A stretch of DNA of 64,000 nucleotides from Alistipes sp. UBA934 (lineage in GTDB: Bacteria; Bacteroidota; Bacteroidia; Bacteroidales; Rikenellaceae): the NCBI GenBank assembly GCA_002293535.1, contig DBDK01000008.1, positions 337,880 through 401,879 of the forward strand, in the 5' to 3' direction. The position numbers were made by a program, and so were the translations under genes. The first letter of the stretch is position 1; every line of letters starts with the position of its first letter. This document shows, piece after piece, positions 48,981 through 57,851 of the stretch. The notes under the pieces are model-generated. The model saw nothing but the letters and a program-made list of their open reading frames with translations, was not told the DNA's origin and did no database searches.

Positions 48981-50804
48981 CTACGCGATATTCTGTAATT
49001 CGACAAGGCGGCTGTAGAGGCCGCCTTTTTTTATAAGCTCCTCGTGGGTACCCTGCTCGACAAGGCGGCCGGAGTCGATGACAACTATACGGTCGGCCGA
49101 TTGTATTGTGCTGAGTCGATGGGCGATAACAAGCGAGGTGCGACCTTCGAGAAGAGTTTCCAATGCGGCCTGAACCAGTTTTTCACTCTCGGTGTCGAGC
49201 GCAGAAGTGGCCTCGTCGAGGATTAGGATGTCAGGGTTTTTGAGCACCGCGCGAGCAATGCTAAGTCGCTGGCGTTGGCCACCGGAAAGCTTTACACCGC
49301 GATCGCCGATGTTCGTGTCATAGCCGTCCTCCGTCTGAGAAATAAACTCGTGAGCATTAGCGATTTTGGCTGCGCGGATCACATCTTCGATAGACGCATC
49401 CGGCACGCCAAGGCGGATGTTATTGGCTATAGTGTCGTTGAACAGCACGGTTTCCTGAGCGACCATACCGAGGTGGGAGCGGATGCTGGCGGTGGTATAG
49501 TCGCGCGCGTCGTGGCCGTCGATGAAAACCGCCCCCTGCTGAGGATCGTAAAACCGGGGAACAAGGTCGGACAGAGTCGATTTGCCCCCACCCGACGGGC
49601 CGACAAGCGCGACAGTTTCGCCCTTTTTAACAGAAAAGCTAACGCCTTTTATGACCTCACGATCTTCGTAGCGGAAATGAACATCGCGAAACTCAATCCC
49701 ACTGCGGAACTCGGTCAGAGGAGTTGCGTCGGGACGATCGGTGATGCCGGCAGGAGTGTCGAGCAACGCAAAAATCCGCTCGCCCGCTGCAATGCCCTGA
49801 TTGATAGTGGCAAACGCATCGGCAAAAGCACGAACCGGACGAGTGATCTGAGAGAAAATGCCGACATAAACGATGAACTCCGCCCCACCCAACTCGCCAC
49901 GGAAAACCAACGATGCGCCGAAAACGATGAGCACCGCAACTGCCGCAATGCCCAAAAATTCGCTAATAGGAGACGCAAGTTGCTGACGACGAGCCATCGA
50001 ACGCATCAAACGGGAATAGATATCGTTCATAGAGCCATATTTGTGCCGCGAATAACCCTCGGCGTTGTAGCTCTTAATTATCTTGATGCCCGAAAGCGAC
50101 TCGTCGAGCTGACTGGTCATAAGGCCCAGTTCCTCTTGTGCTGCTCTGGCTGGACGACGTAGTTGCCTGACAATCATACCTATAACAAAAGCAACGAGAG
50201 GCAGGAAGACAGCAGCGAAAAGAGTAAGCTTCCACGAAATTCCCAACATCACAACCAGATACGAGATAATGAGGAACGGCTCGCGGAAAATAACGTGGAG
50301 GGTGCTGGAAATGGTTGCCTGAACCATCGTAGCGTCGGCGGAAAACTTGGAAATAATGTCTCCCTTGCGCTCATTGGAAAAGTAGCCAACGTTGAGAGCC
50401 ATCACCTTGTCATACATCGTGTTACGCATCCGCCGGACGGAATTTATTCGAAGGTTTTCGATCGTGTATTGACCAAGATAGCGGAACAGATTGGAAAGTA
50501 ACGCACTGATCATCAAAAATATAGCGATGACGATCAGCACCGAAGAGGGATCAGGAGTTGCGCCGAAGTATTTGTAGATCAGAAAGCTAAGCAACTGCTC
50601 GAAGTACGACACCGAAAACTTGAATGCCGGTGCGGAAGTGACCAACGCGCCGTCAGAAAGGCCGAACAGAATGTTGAGAATGGGAATTATGAGGGTGAAA
50701 TTCAACACGTTAAACACAGAATAGAGCAACGTGTAGAAAAAGTACGGAATCGCGTACTTTTCGAGCGGGCGGCCAAACTGCAACAGCTTCCAGTAAGTAT
50801 TCAT
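48981..50804 (-). CDS. ABC exporter, MsbA/ABCB type (fused membrane and ATPase domains)
   Basis: 607 residues. N-terminal membrane domain with about six spans (1-330), ATPase domain with Walker A GPSGGGKST, Q-loop VAQETVLF, signature LSGGQRQR, Walker B ILILDEATSALD, H-loop IAHRLST. Lipid A flippase, lipopeptide or drug export are typical; the long first periplasmic loop (about 55-100) resembles Bacteroidetes lipid exporters. Substrate is not readable. ATG at 50804 follows a promoter box at 5 nt. Convergent with the phosphofructokinase gene. Confidence 0.93.
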   Translation of the reverse strand: MNTYWKLLQFGRPLEKYAIPYFFYTLLYSVFNVLNFTLIIPILNILFGLSDGALVTSAPAFKFSVSYFEQLLSFLIYKYFGATPDPSSVLIVIAIFLMISALLSNLFRYLGQYTIENLRINSVRRMRNTMYDKVMALNVGYFSNERKGDIISKFSADATMVQATISSTLHVIFREPFLIISYLVVMLGISWKLTLFAAVFLPLVAFVIGMIVRQLRRPARAAQEELGLMTSQLDESLSGIKIIKSYNAEGYSRHKYGSMNDIYSRLMRSMARRQQLASPISEFLGIAAVAVLIVFGASLVFRGELGGAEFIVYVGIFSQITRPVRAFADAFATINQGIAAGERIFALLDTPAGITDRPDATPLTEFRSGIEFRDVHFRYEDREVIKGVSFSVKKGETVALVGPSGGGKSTLSDLVPRFYDPQQGAVFIDGHDARDYTTASIRSHLGMVAQETVLFNDTIANNIRLGVPDASIEDVIRAAKIANAHEFISQTEDGYDTNIGDRGVKLSGGQRQRLSIARAVLKNPDILILDEATSALDTESEKLVQAALETLLEGRTSLVIAHRLSTIQSADRIVVIDSGRLVEQGTHEELIKKGGLYSRLVELQNIA

Positions 50805-50809
50805 AAGGG

Positions 50810-50836
50810 CAAAGATACAAAAAAACACTATCTTTG
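50810..50836. promoter_or_regulatory. back-to-back start-proximal -7 boxes for ABC exporter (-) and trpS (+)
   Basis: TATCTTTG on the minus strand at 50810-50817 (5 nt before the exporter ATG) and on the plus strand at 50829-50836 (4 nt before the trpS ATG), with 11 bp between. Each gene's upstream promoter region must overlap the other's transcribed region. Confidence 0.7.
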
Positions 50837-50840
50837 CGCT

Positions 50841-51830
50841 ATGGAAACTGTACTGAGCGGAATACGCCCCACCGGGCGACTACATTTGGGAAATTACTTC
50901 GGGGCGCTGAAAAATTTTGTGCGAATGCAACACGAAGCGCACTGCTTCTTTTTTATCGCCGATTATCATTCACTTACGACACATCCCGACCCTGCCGCGC
51001 TGCACGGGAATATTCGAGACGTGTTGGCTGAGTATCTGGCTGCAGGGCTCGATCCCGAAGTAGCAACGATCTACATACAAAGCGACGTACCGCAGGTGGC
51101 AGAGCTCTCGATGCTGCTGAGTATGCACGCACCGGTGGGAGAGCTGGAGAGAACGGCATCGTTCAAGGACAAGATAAGAAAGCACACGGACAACGTGAAC
51201 GCAGGACTGCTGACATATCCGGTGCTGATGGCCGCAGATATTCTACAACACAGGGCCGACAAGGTGCCGGTGGGAAAGGATCAGGAGCAACATCTGGAGC
51301 TGACGAGGGTCTATGCACGGCGATTCAATTCGTTCTACGGAGTAGAATATTTCAAGGAACCAACCGCATATAATTTTGGTACCGAGCTGGTTAAAGTGCC
51401 GGGGCTCGATGGAAGCGGGAAGATGGGAAAAAGCGAAGGCAACGGGTTGTTCCTGAGCGACTCGGACGTAGACATTCGCAAAAAAGTGATGCGCGCAGTG
51501 AGCGATTCTGGACCTGCTCGACCGGAAATGCCGATGAGTGAGCCGGTTGCGAATCTTTTCACATTGCTCAGACTTGTTTCGACGCCGGATGTGGTAAAGC
51601 ATTTTGAGGCTGCTTACAACGCCTGCGAAATTAGATACGGCGACCTGAAAAAGCAGTTGGCCGAGGATATTATCGCAGTGGTGGCGCCGATTCGTGAAAA
51701 GATCGAGGCTATAAAAGCCGATTCGGAATTTTTGCATCGCGTAACGAGCGAGGGAGCGGAAAAAGCTCGCGAAAGTTCGGCGGCGACCGTGGCTGACGTA
51801 CGCAAAATAATGGGTATCAAGCAATTCTGA
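50841..51830 (+). CDS. trpS: tryptophanyl-tRNA synthetase
   Basis: 329 residues, class Ic. ATP-site HLGN in RPTGRLHLGNYFG (residues 10-21; HIGH motif), KMGKSEGN as KMSKS, DQEQHLELTR and the tryptophan pocket MLLSMHAPVGELERTASFKDK. Usual length. Start ATG 50841, 4 nt after the promoter box. Followed after 19 nt by the ClC gene. Confidence 0.96.
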   Translation: METVLSGIRPTGRLHLGNYFGALKNFVRMQHEAHCFFFIADYHSLTTHPDPAALHGNIRDVLAEYLAAGLDPEVATIYIQSDVPQVAELSMLLSMHAPVGELERTASFKDKIRKHTDNVNAGLLTYPVLMAADILQHRADKVPVGKDQEQHLELTRVYARRFNSFYGVEYFKEPTAYNFGTELVKVPGLDGSGKMGKSEGNGLFLSDSDVDIRKKVMRAVSDSGPARPEMPMSEPVANLFTLLRLVSTPDVVKHFEAAYNACEIRYGDLKKQLAEDIIAVVAPIREKIEAIKADSEFLHRVTSEGAEKARESSAATVADVRKIMGIKQF

Positions 51831-51849
51831 GAACATTTTTGAACGCATT

Positions 51850-53622
51850 TTGAGGCGTAGTGAGACCATATATCACAGATTCCTGCGACTGACGCGGAGC
51901 CTGACAGACCGCCAACTGATGATGGTGTTGGCGGTAGTAGTGGGGTTATTGGCGGGAGTGGGAACGTGGATCTTCGAGCGGCTACTGCACGGGATCAAGT
52001 GGGTGCTGACCAGCTGGGTCGGGGTCGAAAACGTGAGTTGGCTCTATTTGGTTTATCCGGCGGTAGGAATCATAATCGTCTCGCTGTTTGTGCGTTACGT
52101 AGTGAAAGACGATATCTCGGAGGGCGTGACCAGGGTGCTGCATTCGATGTCGAAAAAGAATTCGCGAATCAAACCGCACAATATGTGGACCTCGATTGTG
52201 GGCGGAGCAACTACAATTGGCTTTGGCGGCTCAGTGGGACCCGAAGCACCGATCGTACTGACCGGCGCGGCAATAGGCTCCAACGTGGGGCGAATGGCGA
52301 GACTAAACTACAAGCAATCAACACTTTTGCTCTGTTGCGGCGCGGGCGCAGCCGTAGCAGCGATCTTCAAGGCACCGATCGCCGGTCTGGTTTTCGTACT
52401 CGAAATTTTGATGCTCGAAATGACCGCAATGTCTATTGTACCTCTGCTACTTGCGACAATTGCAGGAACGACTTTGGCCTTTGCGCTGAGGGGATTCGAC
52501 CCGATCATAGCAGTGAACGTTCCGGAGGTTTTCAAGATCGGAAACATACCTATGTATGCGGCGTTAGGCGTAGCTTGCGGGCTTGTGGCCTATTATTTTA
52601 CGTCGGTCAATGGTGCTGTGGTGCGGGTGTTTCGAACAATGAAGCATAGCTGGCAAAAATGGCTCGTCGGTGGGGCAATACTGGGTGTGCTACTGTTCCT
52701 TTTTCCGCCTCTGTATGGAGAAGGCTACGAGGCGCTGGGCGAGCTGATGCACGGGAGAATGGACGGTCTTTTTCGAGGATCGCTATTCTGGGAGTATCGT
52801 GCAATTCCCTGGGTGATAATACTTTTCTTAGTTGCGACGTTGCTGCTGAAAGTTATCGCAATGGCCACCACCAACGCTGCCGGGGGAGTGGGTGGAACAT
52901 TCGCCCCGTCACTTTTTGTGGGCGCTTTTACAGGTGCGGCGATGGCTTTTGTGTGCAATCAGTTCTTCGGAATGAACTTGCCACTGGTGTCGTTCACGCT
53001 GGTGGGAATGGCGGGAGTGATGGCCGGAGTGATGAAAGCACCCTTGACTTCGATATTTCTAATTGCCGAGCTATCAAATGGTTACGGACTATTTATTCCA
53101 CTGATGGTGACAACGGCAATCTCGTTCGTGATAGATTACTATCTCGACCCCGACTCCATATATACCAAGCAACTGCGGCAAAAAGGCGAACTGCTGACCC
53201 ACAACAAAGATGAGTCGGTGATGGTGTTTCTACACCTTAAAAGCCTGATGGAGACCGATTTCCTGAAAATCGACAGCAATTATACGTTGGGCGACCTGGT
53301 GAAGATCATCGAGAGTGCACGCCGAAACATCTTCCCGGTGGTAGATGGAAATGATAACCTGCTGGGTGTTGTACAGTTAGACGACCTGAGGCGCGATATG
53401 TTCGACCCTGAAAAATACACCACCCCCATAACACACTATATGATCCAACCGCCCGATCGGATATTGCCTAATGAGCAGGTGGCAAGCGTATTGGAGCGGT
53501 TCGACGAAGTAGGTACCTGGATGCTGCCGGTGGTCGATAAAGCTGGTCACTATATGGGCTTCATTTCCAAATCGAGAATTCTGGCCGCCTATCGCGAACA
53601 ATTGGTGGCTATTTCGCAATAA
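51850..53622 (+). CDS. ClC family chloride channel/transporter with CBS pair
   Basis: 590 residues. About ten to twelve membrane helices (25-430) then two CBS domains (about 455-585). GGSVGPEAPIV at 126-136 is the ClC 'GxxGP' segment; at the gating-glutamate position of E. coli ClC (E148) there is V129, with a Glu two residues later. CCGAGAAVAAIFKAPIAG and AAGGVGGTFAPSLFVGA are conserved. A Val there, as in CLC-K channels, suggests channel-like rather than H+-exchange behaviour, an inference. Starts at TTG 51850; no ATG fits. Confidence 0.87.
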   Translation: MRRSETIYHRFLRLTRSLTDRQLMMVLAVVVGLLAGVGTWIFERLLHGIKWVLTSWVGVENVSWLYLVYPAVGIIIVSLFVRYVVKDDISEGVTRVLHSMSKKNSRIKPHNMWTSIVGGATTIGFGGSVGPEAPIVLTGAAIGSNVGRMARLNYKQSTLLLCCGAGAAVAAIFKAPIAGLVFVLEILMLEMTAMSIVPLLLATIAGTTLAFALRGFDPIIAVNVPEVFKIGNIPMYAALGVACGLVAYYFTSVNGAVVRVFRTMKHSWQKWLVGGAILGVLLFLFPPLYGEGYEALGELMHGRMDGLFRGSLFWEYRAIPWVIILFLVATLLLKVIAMATTNAAGGVGGTFAPSLFVGAFTGAAMAFVCNQFFGMNLPLVSFTLVGMAGVMAGVMKAPLTSIFLIAELSNGYGLFIPLMVTTAISFVIDYYLDPDSIYTKQLRQKGELLTHNKDESVMVFLHLKSLMETDFLKIDSNYTLGDLVKIIESARRNIFPVVDGNDNLLGVVQLDDLRRDMFDPEKYTTPITHYMIQPPDRILPNEQVASVLERFDEVGTWMLPVVDKAGHYMGFISKSRILAAYREQLVAISQ

Positions 53623-53631
53623 GGTCCTCTG

Positions 53632-54951
53632 TTAAATCGCTGCCGGCGTTCCGGCCTTACGCATTAAGCGCAGAATCTTGCGCGTACGCTGAGCGAGGTA
53701 AATCCCCGGCACACGACTGTAACGCTCAAGGTACAGTTCGGTGTAGCCGCGAATCGTGAGCAGTTCCATATCCTCATCGCGAGTGACGAAAAATCCGTGA
53801 CCTTCGAGCGCCCGTGTAAGCTCGTCGAGACGGCGCGTTTTGTCAATCGAAAGCGACATATTTACTGCTGAAGTCTGCACCAAATTGACCTTAACATTGT
53901 AAGTCTCAAAGATTTTGAAGATTTCACCCAATTTCTCCTCTAAAACGAATGAGTAGTCGCGCGGGCGAATCTGCATCAAAACCTGGCCGCGCTTAAGGAT
54001 CAAAATCGGCACCTCTATCGGAGCAGCAATCTCACCCCGAATAACGCTACCAGAAGCCATCTTGTCGCCGAAAGGACGTACATAAAGCGGAATGTTTTTG
54101 TTCTGTAGCGGCTTAATCGTCTTAGGATGAATTATTTGTGCGCCACTGAAAGCCAACTCGATAGCGTCCAGATAAGTAAGCTCCGGAATAAATGTGCTTT
54201 CAGGAAAAATCTTGGGGTCGGCATTAAGCACCCCGATCACATCTTTCCATATCGCAACGCTGTCGGCATCGAGAATCGAAGCAACGACAGCCGCCGAATA
54301 GTCGGAACCCTCACGCCCAAGAGTGGTGGTCTCCCCCTTAGGAGTTGCGCCAATAAATCCCTGACCAATAAATATTTGTGGAGCAGGATCATTCGGGTTT
54401 TTCGAGTCGCCGGCCACTGCTTCGCGCAGCTTGACGGTCGAAGCATCCATATCGACGTTGGCGTATTTGAACTTCTCGTCAGTGACCAGCGCGCGACGCA
54501 TATCGACCCAGCGATTGGGAACGCCGGCCGCATTGAGATACTCGGAAATGATTGACGTCGAGACCAATTCACCATAGCTCACGATCGCATCGTACCACTT
54601 TTCGAACTCGCTTTCAGTGGGTGTTTCATTAGTGAGGATCGCGCGAATATCGTCATAAAGTTTCTGCACGCAGGAAGGTGCGAGCTGCACGGGCGATTTT
54701 TCCCCCGCGGAAAGGCCCAAGCCTTCAAGAATGGTTGCGTGATAAGCCTCGACGGTGGCCCATTCCTTCAGTGCTTCTTGGCGTCGGCCGGCCATAAAAT
54801 GATCGACCACAACCTCCAGGGCGTTAGTGGTTTTGCCCATCGCCGAAACGATGATGAAGAGCCCATTGCGCTCGTCCTCGACGATGTATTTCAGATTCTT
54901 GACACCCTCGGCACTGCGAACCGAAGCGCCACCGAATTTGTAAACTTTCAT
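53632..54951 (-). CDS. lysC: aspartate kinase
   Basis: 439 residues. KFGGASV at the start, catalytic SAMGKTTNALE, GQGFIGATPKGETTTLGREGSDYSAA, then two ACT domains (about 300-439; YNVKVNLVQTSAVNMSLSID). It makes aspartyl phosphate for lysine, threonine and methionine synthesis; monofunctional, with feedback by ACT. The start overlaps the peptidase stop (TGATG). The last residues (RKAGTPAAI) are encoded by a hairpin repeat copy. Confidence 0.95.
   Translation of the reverse strand: MKVYKFGGASVRSAEGVKNLKYIVEDERNGLFIIVSAMGKTTNALEVVVDHFMAGRRQEALKEWATVEAYHATILEGLGLSAGEKSPVQLAPSCVQKLYDDIRAILTNETPTESEFEKWYDAIVSYGELVSTSIISEYLNAAGVPNRWVDMRRALVTDEKFKYANVDMDASTVKLREAVAGDSKNPNDPAPQIFIGQGFIGATPKGETTTLGREGSDYSAAVVASILDADSVAIWKDVIGVLNADPKIFPESTFIPELTYLDAIELAFSGAQIIHPKTIKPLQNKNIPLYVRPFGDKMASGSVIRGEIAAPIEVPILILKRGQVLMQIRPRDYSFVLEEKLGEIFKIFETYNVKVNLVQTSAVNMSLSIDKTRRLDELTRALEGHGFFVTRDEDMELLTIRGYTELYLERYSRVPGIYLAQRTRKILRLMRKAGTPAAI
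53634..53655 (-). repeat. dispersed 3'-end hairpin repeat, copy E (inside lysC 3' end)
   Basis: On the minus strand GCCGG-AACG-CCGGC then AGCGATTT, running into the lysC TAA. Preceded by TAAG out of frame, as in the untranslated copies. Confidence 0.85.
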
Positions 54952-57074
54952 CAGAATTTAACTTTAGTATCAGTGTTTTGGAAGATAAACGAGTAGGTGT
55001 CAGCGGCCTCATCGATGCGTTTCGAGGTGGGTTTACCGGCTCCGTGGCCAGCGTTAGTCTCGATGCGGATGAGCGTTGGGTTGGCGCACGACTGAACGTG
55101 CTGCAACTCGGCGGCAAACTTGAACGAATGAGCCGGAACGACACGGTCGTCGTGGTCGGCAGTGGTGATCAAAGTCGCCGGATAGCAAGTGCCTGCGCGA
55201 AGATTGTGCAACGGAGAATACTTATAAATATAGTCGAACTGCTCGGCGTTATCGGCATTCCCATACTCGACGCTCCAACCCCAACCGACAGTAAACCGAT
55301 GGTAACGAAGCATATCCATAACCCCAACTGCCGGCAGCGCAACGGCGAAAAGATCGGGTCGTTGAGTCATAGCAGCGCCAACGAGCAAACCGCCGTTCGA
55401 CCCGCCAGCGATAGCAAGTTTCGCCGGTGAAGTGTATTTATTAGAAATGAGCCACTCGGCCGCACTTATGAAGTCATCGAAAACATTCTGCTTGTTAGAA
55501 AGCATTCCGCCCTCGTGCCACGCCTCGCCGAACTCACCGCCGCCGCGAAGATTGACTTCCACGGCAATGCCACCCTGCTCCATAAACATAATGCGAGCGG
55601 CCGAAAATCCGGGAGTAATGGAGATGTTAAAGCCACCGTAACCATATAAATATGTGGGGTTTGCGCCGTTAAGTTTGACACCTTTTTTGTGAACGATGAA
55701 CATCGGAACCTGGGTACCGTCCTTGCTGGCGAAGAAAACCTGTTCAGTGGTGAAATCGTCGGGATCGAAAGCAACGGTGGGGCGGTCATAAAGTGTAGAA
55801 GTACCCGTCGCGAGGTCATAGCGATAAATAGTGGCAGGTGCAGTGTAGGTAGAAAGGGCATAGAAAGTCTCCGTGTCTTCGGGTTCGCCACCAAAACCGG
55901 AGGCCGTGGCCAACTCGCCGAGCTCGATCTCGCGAACTTCAATACCATTCATATCGTACTGCACGACCTTACTGGTAGCGTTTTCGAGATACTGTGCAAT
56001 TAGGTAGCCACCTACTACAGAGATATTTTCGAGCTTCAATGAAGGATTTTCGGCGATCACGTCGATGAGGCCTTCCGCAGGGTTAGCGAGATTGATTTTT
56101 GCGATGCGGAAATTCGGCGCACCATCGTTTGTGTAGACCCACGCAGTGTCACCCTCGGCGTGAACAACTCCGTAATCGTACTTGAAACCGGGGAAAAGTG
56201 TTTTGAAAGCGGTCTGGTTGGTTGCTCGGTAGAGTAGTTCGGTGCCTGATGTACCTTCTGATCCGCTGACAAACAACCATTTACCATCGTGACTGGGATA
56301 GCCGTGGAAATATCTCAACGGATGCTCCGAATCGCGATAAATGCGGATGTCGGTACCTTGAGGGGTGCCAAGTGCGTGATAGTAAACCATTTGGTGCTGA
56401 TTCTGAACAGAATAGATGTTCCCGTCCTTGGGCGCTTCATAACAGCTATAATAGAACCCCTTGGAGTCGGGAGCCCAAGTCGCACCGGAGAACTTAACCC
56501 ACTCAATAACATCCTGAGTGTCAATACCTGTCTCAGTATCGCGAACGTGGATTTTCACCCAATCAGAGCCAGCCGAAGCAACTGCATAAGCCATCCAACG
56601 ACCATCGCGCGAATACGAAACATCAGCCAAAGCAACGGTACCGTCGGCCGAAAGAGTGTTGGGATCGAGGAACAATTCCCCCTCACCCTCAAGACCCTTT
56701 TGACGATATATAACGCTTTGATTCTGAAGACCGTCGTTACGCGAAACGAAATACCAATCGCCCACCTTCCGAGGTGCACCCGTCTTGGGATAGTTCCACA
56801 GTTCGGCAAGTCGTGCACGCACGGCATCGCGATAAGGGATCTGAGACAGGTAGTTGAAAGTCACTTCGTTTTCGGCGGCTACCCAAGCGGCGGTCTCGGC
56901 CGAATCGGCATCCTCCAACCAACGATAGGGGTCGGCAACGGGCATTCCGTGGTAGTCATCGACCACATCGCCACGGAAAGTTTCGGGGTAAGGCAACATC
57001 GCAATAGTGTTTTTTGTGTTTCCGGCGCAGGCTGCCAAGCAAGCCGTGAGCGCGATAATGGTCAATTTCTTCAT
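54951..57074 (-). CDS. prolyl oligopeptidase (S9A), lipoprotein
   Basis: 707 residues. Lipobox LAAC (C16). Seven-bladed propeller, then the alpha/beta hydrolase domain: S in IAGGSNGGLLVG, D in TADHDDRVVPAHS, H in NAGHGAGKPT. PYRWLED at the N-terminus is typical of POP. It cleaves short peptides after proline, here in the envelope. Stop overlaps the lysC start, so both are cotranscribed from the promoter at 57095-57102. It is divergent from birA. Confidence 0.94.
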   Translation of the reverse strand: MKKLTIIALTACLAACAGNTKNTIAMLPYPETFRGDVVDDYHGMPVADPYRWLEDADSAETAAWVAAENEVTFNYLSQIPYRDAVRARLAELWNYPKTGAPRKVGDWYFVSRNDGLQNQSVIYRQKGLEGEGELFLDPNTLSADGTVALADVSYSRDGRWMAYAVASAGSDWVKIHVRDTETGIDTQDVIEWVKFSGATWAPDSKGFYYSCYEAPKDGNIYSVQNQHQMVYYHALGTPQGTDIRIYRDSEHPLRYFHGYPSHDGKWLFVSGSEGTSGTELLYRATNQTAFKTLFPGFKYDYGVVHAEGDTAWVYTNDGAPNFRIAKINLANPAEGLIDVIAENPSLKLENISVVGGYLIAQYLENATSKVVQYDMNGIEVREIELGELATASGFGGEPEDTETFYALSTYTAPATIYRYDLATGTSTLYDRPTVAFDPDDFTTEQVFFASKDGTQVPMFIVHKKGVKLNGANPTYLYGYGGFNISITPGFSAARIMFMEQGGIAVEVNLRGGGEFGEAWHEGGMLSNKQNVFDDFISAAEWLISNKYTSPAKLAIAGGSNGGLLVGAAMTQRPDLFAVALPAVGVMDMLRYHRFTVGWGWSVEYGNADNAEQFDYIYKYSPLHNLRAGTCYPATLITTADHDDRVVPAHSFKFAAELQHVQSCANPTLIRIETNAGHGAGKPTSKRIDEAADTYSFIFQNTDTKVKF

Positions 57075-57094
57075 CGTTATGAGGGTTTATGCCG

Positions 57095-57112
57095 CAAAAA
57101 TAGTTAATTTTG
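57095..57112. promoter_or_regulatory. abutting divergent -7 boxes, prolyl oligopeptidase (-) and birA (+)
   Basis: Minus strand TATTTTTG at 57095-57102, plus strand TAATTTTG at 57105-57112, with 2 bp between. RNA polymerase cannot open both at once. The plus box ends 4 nt before the birA ATG. Confidence 0.7.
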
Positions 57113-57116
57113 AGCA

Positions 57117-57851
57117 ATGTTTTACTTTTTTGACGAACTGACCTCGACAATTGACGAAGCGAGGGACGAAAAATACGGACACGGAGACGTCGTGTTGGCC
57201 GAAATTCAGACGGCAGGGCGAGGACAACGTGGTAAAAAATGGAGCAGCCCTCCGGGTAAAAATCTGATGTTCAGTGCTGTTTTGGATACATCTTTTTTGC
57301 GCACGGAAGAGCAGTTTTTACTGTTGCAGACAGTGGCACTGGCGCTGGTGGATATGTTTACGTTTTGGGGTCTGGATGCGCGTGTCAAGTGGACTAACGA
57401 TATCTATATAGGTGATTGCAAGATAGTTGGAGTGTTGATCGACCACTCGCTGACGGATGACGGAATGCTGCGTAGAAGCAGTGCGGGGATCGGCATTAAC
57501 GTGAATCAGAAGGAGTTCGATCCCGTGCTGCCTAACCCGACTTCGATGGCTCTGGAGTTGGCACGCGAACTGGACAGGTGCGAGGTGTTGGAAAAATTCT
57601 ACGAGTGCCTAATGTCGCGATTTGAGGAGCTTAAGGCGGGCGGGCGTGAAAAAATTCTCGCCGACTATCACTTGCGAATCTATCGTTTAGGAGTACCGGG
57701 GCGATTTGCCCTGCCAAACGGAGAAGAATTCACAGCCACGATCAGTGGCGTCGGGTCAGGAGGCGAATTACTGATGGAGGTCGGCGAAGAAGGCGAAGGC
57801 GGCGTTCGGCAGCGAAGTTTTTTGTTTCGCGAAATAACGTTTATAATATGA
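57117..57851 (+). CDS. birA: biotin-[acetyl-CoA-carboxylase] ligase, monofunctional
   Basis: 244 residues, no N-terminal HTH repressor domain, so a ligase only. QTAGRGQRGKKWSS (biotinyl-AMP loop), KWTNDIYIGDCKIVGVL, SAGIGINVNQ. It attaches biotin to biotin-carboxyl-carrier proteins. The stop overlaps the dprA start (ATGA). A start-proximal promoter lies 4 nt before the ATG. Confidence 0.94.
   Translation: MFYFFDELTSTIDEARDEKYGHGDVVLAEIQTAGRGQRGKKWSSPPGKNLMFSAVLDTSFLRTEEQFLLLQTVALALVDMFTFWGLDARVKWTNDIYIGDCKIVGVLIDHSLTDDGMLRRSSAGIGINVNQKEFDPVLPNPTSMALELARELDRCEVLEKFYECLMSRFEELKAGGREKILADYHLRIYRLGVPGRFALPNGEEFTATISGVGSGGELLMEVGEEGEGGVRQRSFLFREITFII

Noticed and set aside
54518..54529. GGAACGCCGGCC inside lysC, resembling the dispersed repeat
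   Set aside because: Lacks the first stem half and the AGCGATT tail, and sits in the middle of the conserved coding region; chance match.
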